64,000 nucleotides of DNA, from the NCBI RefSeq assembly GCF_020080835.1, contig NC_058163.1, positions 15,945,095 through 16,009,094 of the forward strand, read 5' to 3'. Source of the DNA: Cotesia glomerata. Its lineage: Eukaryota > Arthropoda > Insecta > Hymenoptera > Braconidae. Shown here piece after piece: positions 31,663 to 43,839 of the stretch. Positions within the stretch are counted from its first letter, which is position 1. The number at the start of each line of letters is the position of its first letter. The position numbers and the translations under genes are program-made. Below the pieces are notes generated by a model, which saw nothing but the letters and a program-made list of their open reading frames with translations, was not told where the DNA came from and ran no database searches.

Positions 31663-34600
31663 TTAAATACTTAAAACTTCTTTATATACAAGATTCTTTG
31701 TTTTTCCTATTGGTTGAAGAATGACCAAGCTGTCAGGTGAACTTACTCTTGAGCATGCCACGTATAGTTGGCCATGAGAGAAACAGTCATTTCTTAAATC
31801 AATACCAGTCATCTTTAAACTCTGCCCTTGTGCCTTGTTAATCGTCATGGCATAACAAACTTTGACAGGAAATTGCAGACGTTTAAATTCGAAGTGGTAA
31901 TCTGATGGAATCAGAGGGATCCTTGGAATGAATACAGTTTCTCCTTCATATTTTCCGGTGAAAATCATGGCTTCAATGACATTTTTGTGTAAGACCTTGA
32001 CTTGAAGCCTGGTACCATTACATAATTTTGGCGGATTTAAATTGCGGAGCAACATTATTGGAGTGCCAATCTTGAGTTGAAGAACATGAGGTGGTATCCC
32101 TGGTGGATTGAGTGTGTGTAAGAATTCAACAGGATAGTGGACAGCTTCTTCATCCTCCAGTACTTTATCCACCGATTCATATCTTACTTGCTCAGTTGGC
32201 AGTTTCTCCAGCAAAAAGTTGTTAATACAATTGACTTGTTCATTGGTTGGTGTGAGGATGGCTCTCTCCTTTAACCATGAACTACAATTATCGCCAGCTT
32301 TGTCAATATTCGGGTATATTTTGTCAGTCAAGGTGATTAAATCTGGGACAGTTTCACAATTAATATAGGACACGTTTATTCTTCCGTCTTCTTCCGGAAT
32401 TTGGCCATCACCTATATCAATCAGTATTTTTGAAAACTATTCTGCTTTCGAATTTGGCTGAAGATGAACACGCATATTGATAGTCAAAGATAAAACTTTG
32501 ACCGAAGGCCATAAAATTGATGACTTATTACAGGCTTTAACTTCATCTGCACGTGTTCCTCGTGGCACAACAGGCAAAGTTTGTCTAAAATCACCGGCCA
32601 AGAGAACAATTACTCCTCCCATAATTCGGTCGCAACCTCTAATATCTTTGAGCAATCTGTTTAGAGCTTCAATACCATTTTTGTGAGCCATAGTGCATTC
32701 GTCCCAGATAATAATTTTTGTTTCTCGCAGCACATGAGCCATATCACTCTGTTTAGAGATGTTACAAAGTGGAGACTCAGAATAACCTAAATTGAGAGGT
32801 AATTTAAAGGCAGAGTGAGCTGTTTTACCTCCGTCTATCAAAGTCACAGCAATTCCTGAAGAAGCAACGGCTATAGCGATGTTTTTTTCACTCCTGATTT
32901 TCGCAAGCAGTAAATTGATTAAAAACGTTTTTCCAGTACCACCTGGAGCATCAAGAAAATACAACTGCCCAGAATCAGATATAATCGAATTTAAAATTTC
33001 ATTGTAAACTTTTCTCTGTTCTAGATTTAGTTTAGGAACATTTTCAGCTACAACTTTAGTTAAATAGACGGTGTCGTAAGCCAATTCACGCAAATATTGA
33101 CGATTAGTGACAATAAACCTTTCATCTCGGGTTGGAGAGTGGAGGCCGAACTGAAGAAGTGTTTTTCCAGACATTGATATAATAATATCTTTAAGTAGTA
33201 TGAGACATTTGTTGTAAATAACGTCAAGTAACAGCTCAACATTTCCACCGTCTCGTTCTACCTCTCTCTTAATATCTTCTGAAAAATAATCTCGATATTT
33301 CTCCCATAATTTCGATGGGTCGTCAACATGACAAAAAACTAACATAATGGCAAACAGCTCACGGATCTTGTAGGGCGAATCAGAGATGCAAGCTTCATCC
33401 AGAGTGCGATACCAATTAGCGTAATCTTCTAGAAGACCAAGTGCTCTACATGCTGCTTGAAATGTTGGATGAATCACTCCATCAACAGTTTTCAAAGCAG
33501 AAAATGATGTAGGACCTCGAATCTCATGTAGGAGAAGACGCAGGTGATAACATTCAGTATTTCCGGGATGCACGGTATAAACTCTACCTAAAACTTGATC
33601 TTTCTTGACTCCTAAATAACCTGAAACAACCTTACCTTTTTTTCTTCTATCAAAGCGGTTATTTTTCCATACGTAATAAGCTGGAACTTCAACATACAAA
33701 AGAGTTTTTGCAAAGTCATCAACTTGGCAAAGCTCAAAAAAAGCCATTAGTGTTGTTTTTTTTGGATTAATTACTTTGTCAATCACATCTTGCTCAGTAA
33801 AATAAATTCTTTGACCATTTTCAAGATGTACAGTAAGATGCATCACCGAAGGAAACCTGTCATGAATAGGAAAACGAAATATTCGCCAGACTGCTTCAGA
33901 GCTACTGATGTAACGTCCCGCCTGGTACTTCGTCACCTCATCAAAATCCTGAACGGTAAACGATGCTTGGTCAGATCCTTTATTTAAATAATTACAGATG
34001 TATTTTATGGCTTTTACGGAGTTACAACTCTTAACATTAACATGAGTCCCGAAGGTATGGGATAGAACGGGATTATACGGCACTATCCATCGGTTGTCGA
34101 TTTCAACTCCGTTAAGTTTGAAAGTTTTTCCTCTGTCTGCTGGTGATCGTCTACGATACTTGGGATATCCGTCATCTCCTGTTTGAGTTTCTTTTAAAAA
34201 TTCCTTTGGGAAATTTTTTGTGCACTTACCATCAACCATACAGGGTGATTTTAAGTTGAAAGATCCACATGGACCGTGAACCATGGTTGTCTTGATAATT
34301 TGATAAAGATCTGGATTTATGTCTGGATCAGGTAACTCAGCGCAGATAATTTGGTCAATAGACTCTGGTCTCATTTTCTCTTCTAACCATAATAGAATAT
34401 GAACATGAGGGAGTCCACGTTTTTGCCATTCTATGGTGTACATGTGACACCTTGTGTCACCAAAGATACGACCTACTGTAAGAAGTTTTATCATATGTTT
34501 CACCTCTTTCACATTGAAAACCCTCGCTACGATGTCATGTCTATCATAAGACTGTTGACCTTCACTCAAAAGCTGCGTTATTTCCGGCCACTTAGGATTG

Positions 34601-36587
34601 CAGGTGAATGTTATAAATAAATCTGGCCGTCCATAATGACGTACATAGGTCATTGCATCTTGAGTTCGCTCATGCATGTAACGGGGTCCTCCAGTAAAAG
34701 AAGAAGGCAACACAACCATTTTTCCCATTGTTGATAATTGTTCATCATTTTTTGACAAAGCATCTTTCAAGTGAACGTATTCCTCACTTCTCAGTTTTTT
34801 TTGGTTGTTACGAATATAGTTAAGTCTTTCAGTCTCAATTTTTGCGTACATGTCAACTAAAAATTGATTTAAAAGATTGCGGAATCGCAATAAATAGCAC
34901 ACTTCATTCTCACGCTCCATAATCCTAAAGCTGTAAAATTCTGAAGCAGATACTGTCTTATCGAGAGGCAGTTTAGTCGTCTCGTCACGCTTAGATATAT
35001 TGATGTGATAGCCATCTTCTCCATAACAGAACATCAAAGGATATTGTAAAGCATCATATGAGCGGTGTGTTTCACTAATTCGCATCAACTTATTGTCTCT
35101 ACTGTGAAGAACAATGTCTCTTTTTTCGAAATCCTGTCCGACAATGAGAACTGCAACTTCTTTTGCCTGAGGAGCATTAAAACGGCCTTTATGTTCTCCA
35201 GCCGGTTTTCTGTCAGCATTAATTATTACTTTGAAGTCTTTTTGATCTTTAGGAATTGAATCTATTGCAGCCTTAAAATCCTTAAGATATTTGTTATGCT
35301 GATATAACAACTTCTGCAATTGATGAACTAATTCCGGATAAACGCCAGGATAAATTCCACAACGGATGTCTCTTTCATGACATTCATCACCAACAAAGTA
35401 TATTTGAAGAAAAGAAGGCTTTTGGTTAGGTTCAGACATCAAGCTGCCTATTCTGTGATAAACCTGCCTTTGAACTTTGAAAGTTGGCATAAAATTTCCT
35501 TCTCTTACCTCTTTGGCTCCAAAAGATGTCATTTGGAAACATCCATTATACTTACGGGTATTTTTTAGAAAATGTTCTGACAATGGATCCTGATGAGTCA
35601 ATAAGCTGTGTAAAGGTTCAGGATGGAGGCCAAGCTTAGAAAGTTGAACTTTACCACTACTGCAGCACATTCCTTGAGTCTCATCTTTCCATTTCAAAGC
35701 ATTACACCATTGGCAAGGAGAACGGGGACCAAGATTGACAATTTTGTCATTGGAATAATCAATTTGACAATTGTATTTAAAACCAGATAAACACTTAGAA
35801 GTCCAGGGCAATAATTTAGTCCTTGTTGTTTTTTCATGGTATTTAGCTGTAGCTGCTTTATTAACATGCGGATTTCTAGTCTGATAATCTTTTGAGCTTT
35901 ATTAATAACTTCAGGATGATTATTAACATACGTTTGAACTGCTTTTTTTTGGATCTCAGGATGATTTTTTTTGTATTTTTTAACAGCCTTTCTCTGAACT
36001 TCTTTATGATTTACCGCATATTTTGAAGCAGCTTTTCTAAGTTGTTTAGACCTAATTGTACCTGAAAATCTTTTTCGCCGTTTTTGTCCTCTCCTTGATG
36101 AAAGTGATGGTTGAGTGAAAGATGCTTGAACGTTATCAATACTTTCCGATTGAGAAACACCGTTATTGATGGGTTCAGTCAATGGAAGTAAAACGTCAAA
36201 GTGACCTTTATTAAAATTCCCAGTAAACCTTAATCTTTTAATTCCATTTGTTGCTTCTCCAAACGCAACTATTAGATGACCATGTTGGTACACTTGAAAC
36301 TCATATGTAAATAATTCTGCCGCCGCTTTGATTTCACAAAGAGTTCCATACGTGTTGGGCCTCGACATGTCATCAAAGTACGAATGTTTATTACTATAAG
36401 GTTCTCCATTTAACTGATTGGTAAAGCATTGGAATCTCTGCCAGTTTTTAAACACGTAAAGCACAATTTCACTTCTTATTTGATCACTAAAGGACACTGT
36501 GTTATACAATAAAAACGATAATGAAGAAAAAAGACACGCGCCGTCGCCGGGAATTTCAATAATTTCGAAAGAAATGCTCGATTCCAT
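31663..36587 (-). CDS. Helitron Rep-helicase with N-terminal OTU domain (one frameshift, one stop)
   Basis: Starts at 36587. The first 150 residues form an OTU-type cysteine protease: GDGACLFSSL with the catalytic Cys and GHFDVLLPL with the His. Basic NHPEV-type repeats follow, then a C-x2-C cluster (CQWCNAL). Rep has the HUH motif GLPHVHILLWL (near 34410) and a two-Tyr motif YICNYLNKG (near 33990). The SF1 Pif1-like helicase has GGTGKT (near 32930), IIWDEC and LLAGDFRQTLP; its end has TINKAQGQSLK and YVACSRV. A 1-base shift in an A-run near 35906 separates OTU from Rep, and TAG at 32437-32439 splits the helicase; frames agree on both sides of the stop. It nicks and unwinds DNA for rolling-circle transposition. 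Confidence 0.9.
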
Positions 36588-36599
36588 TAGTGTGCAGTA

Positions 36600-37630
36600 A
36601 AAATTTGTATGGGTAAAAGAAATTGTGAAAAGTAAATTATGATATGTAACCGGTAAGTATAAAATATTAATAGAATAATTAATTTAAACTAAATTATGAT
36701 CATTATCCAAATAATATCAATCAATCAATAATAACCTATTAAATATGATGAAGAGATTGTGAAAAGTAAATAATGTAATACAATTAGTAAGAATTGAATG
36801 ATAACAGAATAATTAATTCAAAATAAAGTATTATAATAAACAAAATAATATCAATCAATGAATTAATAATCGATTAAATACCGAAAGAAAATTCATGCAA
36901 CTGGAAAATTTTAAATGATTATAACAGAATAATTCATTCAAATTAAAATATCATCATAAATAAAATAATATTAATCAAATCAAATAATAACTTACTAAAT
37001 ATTAAAAAAACCTTTCAAGAAATGACCTTTGATCAATGAGTTTAGTATTATCTAATTATTATATTCAAATAAAAATTGGATGAACGCTATATCAACTAAT
37101 AAATTTTTTTTTTTTTTTATTTATGATAATAAATTAATTTCTGGAAAATCCCAAGCAGCAATGAAAATATTTAAATATTCAAGAAAATATTAATTAATGA
37201 AAAACTTATCATTCGATGATCATTTCACATGATGTATCGATAGTCAGATGTTGATTAAAGTCACTAAATTATTCGTGATGATAATTTCACTGAACAATTT
37301 TAATCAATTTTAGTAAATGATCATTTCACATGATAATATTAATTAATTTCACTTTAACTATCAATTAAATCACTTTTAGAAAATAATTCGTTTGACAGCT
37401 ATCTGTTTTCTCTTTAAAACTTTGACACATTAAAAAAATATTAATGAAGTTAAATAATTCATTTGTTTTGGAGATAACTTCAAGGCTATTTCAAAAATAA
37501 ATAAATAAAATAGAAATATAAATAAAAAACATAAATATATATCAAAAATAAATATTAAATCAACAAAATCAATAAAAAATAAATATTTAATCTATAAATC
37601 ATTACACAACGATAAAAATTATAAAAAATA
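36600..37630. other. AT-rich Helitron spacer between divergent genes
   Basis: Lies between the starts of Rep-helicase (minus) and the RAD52-like gene (plus), so both promoters may be here. Imperfect tandem AAATAATATCAATCAA blocks occur at 36700-36990, and TGATCATTTCACATGATGTA-like inverted words at 37210-37350. No coding sequence seen. Confidence 0.5.
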
Positions 37631-38284
37631 ATGAATCTTGATAATTTAAATTTAGAAACATTAATTATACATGGAGACATGGCTTTTACGAATGATAATT
37701 GGTCGCACGAACTCAAGAAGCAGATAATTGGTAAGTCAAAATTAAAATGTATACACTTCTCAGATAATTTTTAATTAAAAAAATTTGAATAAGAAAAAAG
37801 TTCTTAGTTAAATTAAAAAAGAAATTGCTTTAAAAAATCAAAAATTGAAAATTATATTAAATAATTTTTTGTTTTATCTGAACTACGTTGAAGAAGTCAA
37901 TGGAACATACATTGTTGGTTGTACAACCGTTGTAAAGGTTTTCTTGAGAGATGGGCGGACTCATGAAGCTATGTCATTCAAAGAATCTCGTAGCGAATCA
38001 ATTGGCGCAGCTTATGATGAAGCACGAAATGTAATTATTTACAATATTATTTACATGTATTTTTTACATTATTATTTACAGTATTATTTATAATTCATTT
38101 TAATAACTTAATCTTTTTTATTTTATGACAGAAATCTTTCCATCGAGCCTTGTATGACGCCTTTACGTTTTTTTGGGAATTTATGAAGATAATGGAGAAG
38201 CTGAGTAATGAAAAGGTGCAAAGAATGGTCAAGCAGCAACAGTTAAAAGCCGAATGGAATAATAAAAATATTGTAAAAAATTAA
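37631..38284 (+). CDS. RAD52-like single-strand annealing protein, three exons
   Basis: Exon 1 37631-37730 (donor GTAAGT), exon 2 about 37882-38030 (donor GTAATT), exon 3 38132-38284 (acceptor TGACAG). The joined product is about 130 residues. It aligns without gaps to the RAD52 DNA-binding core over NWSHELKKQ, DYVEEVNGTYIVG, VVKVFLRDG and HE, then EARNKSFHRALYDAF in place of the RAD52 helix EKA(R/K)-type segment. Exon 3 adds a coiled-coil-like tail. RAD52 proteins bind and anneal single-stranded DNA in the nucleus. The expected acceptor before exon 2 reads GA and not AG, so this copy may be impaired. It lies inside the Helitron, divergent from Rep-helicase, which suggests cargo or a helper gene. 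Confidence 0.75.
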
Positions 38285-38499
38285 TTAGTCATATTATTTT
38301 AAAGTCAAAATTAAAATTTACCTTTTTATTAAAAAAAAAAAAACACTAACGTATAAATTTATAAGTATTTATTCTTGGTTGTTTAACAGGACGAAATAAA
38401 AAATCGTTTCAAGTTTTGAACTATTGCAGCTATTAATTAAATATTTTGACTTTTTTTATTTTTATTTTTACACCATGCATTTTCTAAGGGCATTATTCC
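38285..38499. other. spacer after the RAD52-like gene
   Basis: AT-rich, with an A-run at 38332-38344. No gene seen. Confidence 0.4.
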
Positions 38500-39262
38500 C
38501 GAACTCTATTGCAGCCTAGTTTCAGAGTTCTAAAAGCTATAGATTGGAATACACATTTTTTTTTAATTTTTAACGCCCTCGCACAACCCTCTTGGAGTTG
38601 AATATCATAAAATTAATTCTTGATAAACTCAAACATGCCAATAAAAATATTTTGGCCAAGTTTTAAAGTTCTTAAAGCAATAGATTGGAAGATACAAATT
38701 TTTAATATTTTTAACGCCCCCGCACAACCACCTTAGGGTTTAATATCATAAAATTAGTTCTTAGTAAATTCAAACATGCCAAAAGAAATATTCTGGCCAA
38801 GTCCCAGAGTTTCAAAAGCTATAGATTGGAAAAAACAATTTTTTAATTTTTAACGCCCCGCACTCCCTCTAGGGGTGAAATATCATAAAATTAGTTGTTA
38901 GTAAACTCAAAGATGCTAAAAAATTTTTTGGTCAAGTTTCAGAGTTCTAAAAGCTATAGATTGGAAGATAAAAATTTTTTTAATTTTCAACGCCTCTGCA
39001 TTCCCTTCTGGGGGTGTAATATCATATAATTAGTTCTTAGTAAATTCAAACATGCTAAAAAGAATATCCTGACTAAGTTTAATACCTATAAGAGCTGTAT
39101 TTTTCAAATGTGAATTTTTCAATTAACACCCCGCAACCCCTCTTGGGGGTGGAATTTCGTAAAATCCGTTCTTAGCTGACCTCTACTCGGTGAAAAGAAT
39201 ATTCCTACCAAATTTCAAGTCTTTAGCTCTAATGGTTCCAGAGATATCGTGATGAGTGACTA
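38500..39262. repeat. tandem repeat, about six units of 125-145 bp
   Basis: Each unit contains CTAAAAGCTATAGATTGGAA, a T-run, TAACGCCCCGCA-like and CTCTTGGGGGT-like blocks, ATCATAAAATTAGTTCTTAG and AAACTCAAACATGCC. Units diverge toward the Helitron 5' end. Related units occur in the second Helitron (39640-40310). Confidence 0.75.
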
Positions 39263-39434
39263 TATAGGTGGAAATCTCTTATATATATATAGAAGATTGT
39301 TAAAAAATACTGCATCCAATTATATATTATTATATATAATCATATATAATTACATATAATCATATATAATTATATGTAAGTAATATATAATTATATATAA
39401 GTAATATATAATAACATATAAGTATATATAATTA

Positions 39435-40330
39435 CTAGCTGATACCCGCCCGCTTCGCTAGGTATACAATAAAATTTTATTGTGTAACCTAGATGAAAAA
39501 TGTAAACAAAATGATTAATTTCATCAATCTTAACGGAATAATATCGCTTTTTATCTATAAAATAATTGTTTTGACAGCTTTGAATTTGTCCATAAATTAC
39601 ACAAATAAATGTTATTATTCTTTATAATGCTTCTCCTTTAGCGCTACTTCTCCTCTTCCGCCTCAAATCGTTCAATTTTACCCTCTGTAAAGAAGTTTCA
39701 CTTCAAAAATATTTAAATCGGTTGACCCTGGAGGACATTTCTGTAATTTCCTGTTTCTCTTGAGGTTCTATTAAATTTTATTTCTGTAGGTGCTGTATTT
39801 GAAGAATATTAATTTTTTGACAATCAACATGCCTGCACTCCTGAATGGGGAAGGAATTTTATAAGATCTTGTTCGAGATGGTTTCTACAACATAAATGAT
39901 AGATTTAAAATTTTGAGTCCAAACAAAATTTTAAGTCCAAAGAAGCTATTGTTTGGAAATAAGAATTGTTCATTTTTAACGCTCTCGCAATCTCTATTGG
40001 AGTTGGAATTTGATAAAATCCATTTTTAGCTGAACTTAAAACGAAGATCATACACGAAGATTTCTACCAAATTTAGAGTCTATAGATTTTACAGTTTGAA
40101 AATTGAAATTAAATATTCTAATACCCATCCTCGCAATCCCTATTGGAAGTAGAATTTATTGAAATCCGTTTTGAGATGATCTCTACATAACAAATAAAAA
40201 ACTACTACCAAGTTTGGAGTATGTATGAATTATAGTTAGTAAATTTAAAATTTTCACTGTTAATACCATACCCCGCAATCCGTATTGGGAGTAGGTTGTC
40301 ATATAACGAGTTTTTCTCAATAAATTTGGG
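39435..40330 (-). mobile_element. second Helitron, 3' end and inner repeats
   Basis: The plus strand begins CTAGCTGATACCCGCC, the inverse of a Helitron 3' end ending in CTAG before T, sharing the GC block of the first Helitron. Inside are GCAATCCCTATTGGA-containing units related to the tandem repeat above, and a Helentron-like AAAGAAGTTTCACTTC at 39687. No coding sequence and no clear 5' end, so it is a non-autonomous or truncated copy. Confidence 0.65.
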
Positions 40331-40559
40331 AAGTAAAAACTAGAAAACTCACAAAAAATATGTTGTTTTATGATTTTAAGCCGTTTTTTTGTTAAGAAGT
40401 ATAAAAAATTGTGAAAGTCATCGTATATTATTTTAAGTTGAACTCTAAATGCGAATACCTTTTAACCGAGTTGACTTAGCGAAAAATTATTTCAAAACTT
40501 TTTTGTAGGCTGTTTAATTTCCTACAAAAATATTTATTTATTTTTACTACACAATAACT
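40331..40559. other. no gene recognised
   Basis: AT-rich. It could be the remaining 5' part of the second Helitron. Confidence 0.35.
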
Positions 40560-40696
40560 TTTTTTAATTTTTTATTTTATTTATTTACTTCTGGTAAAAA
40601 CGTTCTATAGAGGTGCGGACAGCACCTGTGCATACACCAGAAAAATATAGTACATTTATAAAATTAATACATAATATTAGATTAACTAAGTAAGTA

Positions 40697-41500
40697 GTGG
40701 GCGATTCTGCGGGAGACGATTTTTGACATAAATTTTTAAATCACAGTATTTGTTACTTTTTTTTATACTAATTTTTTTTAATTTGAGGAGGGTAAGAGCA
40801 TTTGTGTTGCAGAAACGTCGAAGTCTAATTTAAAAAGCAAATTAGTTTTGATAACTGCTACTAAAAAAAAAACGTAAAAAAGTTGCAAAAAAAGTTACGC
40901 ACAAGTTACGCGTTTCTGATGTTTACAGCGATTCTGAAGATGAATCTTAAGTCTGATAAATCGCCGACTATTCTAAACAAATAATTTATTTTAGTTACAT
41001 AGGAAAGTGCTAATTAGTGATACAGCATCTATGATTTCATATCTTTAATTTAAAGCTACATGGAAATGTTTATATTCACTACAGTGAGACGTGTTGCACC
41101 CGCGATAGTTTTACGTTGCACCCGCGACTGAATAAAAAGTGAATAATTTATAATATTTATTTCTTTTAATAATTTTATTTAATTTAATAATTAGTTTGTT
41201 TCGTATTATTTTAAAGAATGTAAAAATAATTTAATAAATATTTTATAATTAACATACTTTTTTCATTCTAGCTTCATGACGTTTAATGGTGTGCCGATTT
41301 CGTTGCACCCGCGATAGCACTTTGAACCTCTCCTGTGTCTATTTAGACATTTTATTAAATGTTTTTTATATTAATTTTTGTAAAACAAATTATAATGTAA
41401 CCCTGCGACCAGTCATTTCTTTAAAAAGAGTTTTTATTTTCTTAGTAAGAAGCCTTGAGTGAGTCTAAATGTTGCACCCGCGAGTACGGAATCGCCCTAG
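40697..41500. mobile_element. small inverted-repeat element with GTTGCACCCGCGA motifs
   Basis: The ends AGTGGGCGATTCTGCGGG and CCCGCGAGTACGGAATCGCCCTAGT are imperfect inverted copies. GTTGCACCCGCGA occurs four times (41095, 41113, 41303, 41469). The left part holds a Lys-rich open segment ending VSDVYSDSEDES (stop 40948), like the acidic tail of some transposases. It lies in the 3' part of the CR1-type LINE. Confidence 0.5.
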
Positions 41501-41580
41501 TGTACAAAGTATAGAAAGAATAATTTTACAAATTATTACAGAATACCACTTATCATTAATTAAAGTATAATTGATCTTAT

Positions 41581-42582
41581 CTACCTCACAATATGCTTTC
41601 TTAACCTTTTATTATAATTTAGCGCTTTCAGATTATTAGAAAGTAGATTGAAGTATTTTATTGCAATATAAATTGCATTTTTAGTACTTAGTGTTCTATT
41701 AATTTTTGGTAGAGTTAACTGTCTAGACCGTGTATTAATTATTCTCTCAGAGTACAAAGTTTTACATTCATAAAAATAATAAGTTAAAGCTTGAACAATG
41801 AAAGATTGTTTAATCTTCAGTGGTCCTAAGAAATCATCAGTATTTTTCATTTTGCTTAACAATTTATTTTGAAGATTTACAATAGGTTTTAAAGTGTTAT
41901 CAAAGGCACCTCTTCAGGCTATAATTCCATAGTTTATAACACTTTCAAGTAGACCATGATAAATGATTTTCAGTATCGATGAGTTTATCCAATTACTTAA
42001 TTTATAAAAGAGAAAGGTAAAGTACTTGAGTTTTTTCATTAGTTCATAAATATGTTCCATTTCATATGGCAATCAATAACTACCCCCAAATATTTACAAC
42101 TTTCAACTCCTTTCAACTCTCTATCTTTGATGAACAAATAAAAATTAATAGGCACACTGTCAGTATAACAACCAAAAGTAATAAAAGTCGATTTATCAAC
42201 ATTTAGTGTTAACTGATTGACTTTTAACCACTGATCTAGCTTGTTTAACCAATCAGACAAACAATCTGCGACTACTAACCAATTACATCCACAACACGGA
42301 ACTACTGTATCATCAGCATATGATACAAGAGCATTAGGAGGCAGAATATTAAATATATCATCTATGTACATAATAAAGAGAAGAGGCCCTAAGATGGTCC
42401 CTTGGGGAACACCAATTTTTACTATTCTATAATCACTAGAGCAATTATTAGTAGATTTCATAGAAATCTAACTATTGCATTGGTCCTCATGACGGAACTT
42501 TTGAAAAATTTTGCTATATTTCGACTCAGCTCGTCAAGCGAATTCAGAAAATGCATATGGTTCAAAAGTTTATATATGTATG

Positions 42583-42665
<83 letters not shown>

Positions 42666-43839
42666 GGGATATAACGCGGCTTGTCAGGACGATAGCGTCG
42701 CCAATTTACAACGGATCTCTACCAAACTCAACATACTTATTCTACAGATAAATACCAAAGTCAAGTTCGAAGATGAGCTTAATCGGTCAAGTAATTTAGA
42801 AATACCAGGATTTCAAAATTTTGAAAATCATAAAAATTCATATTTCTTCACTTTCGAACTCGAATAACTTTTGAATGGGATAACTTATTGCAATTCTGTA
42901 AATTGCATCCGAAAGCTCTTTAAATAAGCTTTAATGTGAGTACCATGTCATATGTGTAGTCTCAAAATTATGCCCCATTCCCCTATGCCAATTATGAAAT
43001 TTGCTATTGCACTGGTTTTAGTATTTGTCCGTCGATATATATTTTTGTCGATTGCATATAAGTTAAAAGCCCTAGTTCTGTATACAATCTTCGTTATATT
43101 TTTTTCTATTCATGATGAAATCTACTTCCATTTCGGCTGCCGAATGGTCTTTTTTAATTTAACACATTGTTCTCTACCTGATAGATAATCTACAATCAAT
43201 TTATGAGGTAAATCTCTGATTTCTTTGCACCACAATTTATCTAGCAAAATTTTATGATTTACTGTATCGAAAGCTTTAGCTAAGTCCAAGAAAACCAGTA
43301 CAGATGCACGATTTTTATTTAAATTATCGTATATAAAACTAGAGGTAAAAGTGACAGCATGATCTGTACCTCTGTTCTTCATGAAACCAAATTGTTTATC
43401 TGAGATCAAGTTATTACTTATAGAAAATTCATACAATCTTACATAAATTATTTTTTCAAATATTTTAGCTAAATTAGATATTAGTGATATTGGCCTGTAA
43501 TTAGTTGCCAGATTTAAAAATTGGGATAATATCTACTTTTTTCAGAGCATTAGGCCAGATTGCTTTACTAATACATAAATTGAAAATATATTCTAAAGGT
43601 AAACTAATATCTTTGGCAATGCACTCAATTACTTTACTATGTATATTATCTATTCCACCAGATTTCTCTTTCATTTCATTAATAATTTTTTTAATTTCAG
43701 TCTGATTTGTTGGTGATAAGAAAATACTATTACAGTTATGTTCTACAGTTTTTTCAATATTTATTTTTTCCGGTTTACCAAGATTGTTCGCAAGTTTATG
43801 TCCAACATTACTAAAGAATTCTATAAAATTATCTGCCAT
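41581..43839 (-). pseudogene. CR1-type LINE: reverse transcriptase, split
   Basis: 43839-43501: KEKSGGIDNIHSKVI. 43436-43122: KQFGFMKNRGTDHAV and FLDLAKAFDTVNHKILL. After repeat D, 42461-42039: GVPQGTILGPLLFIMYIDDI, the catalytic SYADDTVV box, LTLNVDKSTFITFG and CKYLGVVID. 41862-41581: the C-terminal tail ending LRKHIVR. Frameshifts lie near 43500 and 42030-41870. Confidence 0.85.
42462..43113 (+). mobile_element. repeat D copy with (TA)n core
   Basis: Begins near AGAAATCTAACTATTGCATTGG, has (TA)n at 42585-42666, GCGTCGCCAATTTACAACGG, CGGTCAAGTAATTTAGAAAT and TAACTTTTGAATGGGATAA blocks, and interrupts the reverse transcriptase. 63815-64000 and 9421-9560 are partial copies. Exact ends are uncertain because the flank contains AGTAGATTTCAT and its inverse. 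Confidence 0.7.

Larger units (their letters stand above)
30747..39297 (-). mobile_element. autonomous Helitron (8.55 kb) with OTU-Rep-helicase and a RAD52-like gene
   Basis: On the minus strand it starts TCTTCTATATATATATAAG after an A and ends GGGCGGGTAACGGCTAG before a T, exactly the A|TC...CTRR|T rule of Helitrons. A GGCAT/ATGCC hairpin lies about 27 bases before the 3' end. It carries the Rep-helicase gene on the minus strand, a RAD52-like gene on the plus strand, and a six-unit tandem repeat next to the 5' end. Only one frameshift and one stop damage the main gene. Confidence 0.85.
29595..39434. mobile_element. AT-palindrome array element with tRNA-like module, split by a Helitron
   Basis: Starts CCCGGGTAAAAAAG and then consists largely of variants of the self-complementary word TATATAATTATATA (29605-29705, 30540-30746, 39299-39434). 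A tRNA-like block lies 130 bases from the left end and a pair of hairpins is inside. A Helitron occupies 30747-39297. The right end is not seen, because a second Helitron starts at 39435. The left end and general plan match the CATG-word element at 46513-49510. Confidence 0.55.

Noticed and set aside
37845..38093. Reading exon 2 of the RAD52-like gene as a free-standing 82-residue gene
   Set aside because: Its ends are non-homologous intron sequence; the RAD52-like match continues in exons 1 and 3.
42402..42867. Open frames over the (TA)n tract in repeat D
   Set aside because: Alternating Tyr-Ile from TA dinucleotides; not a gene.
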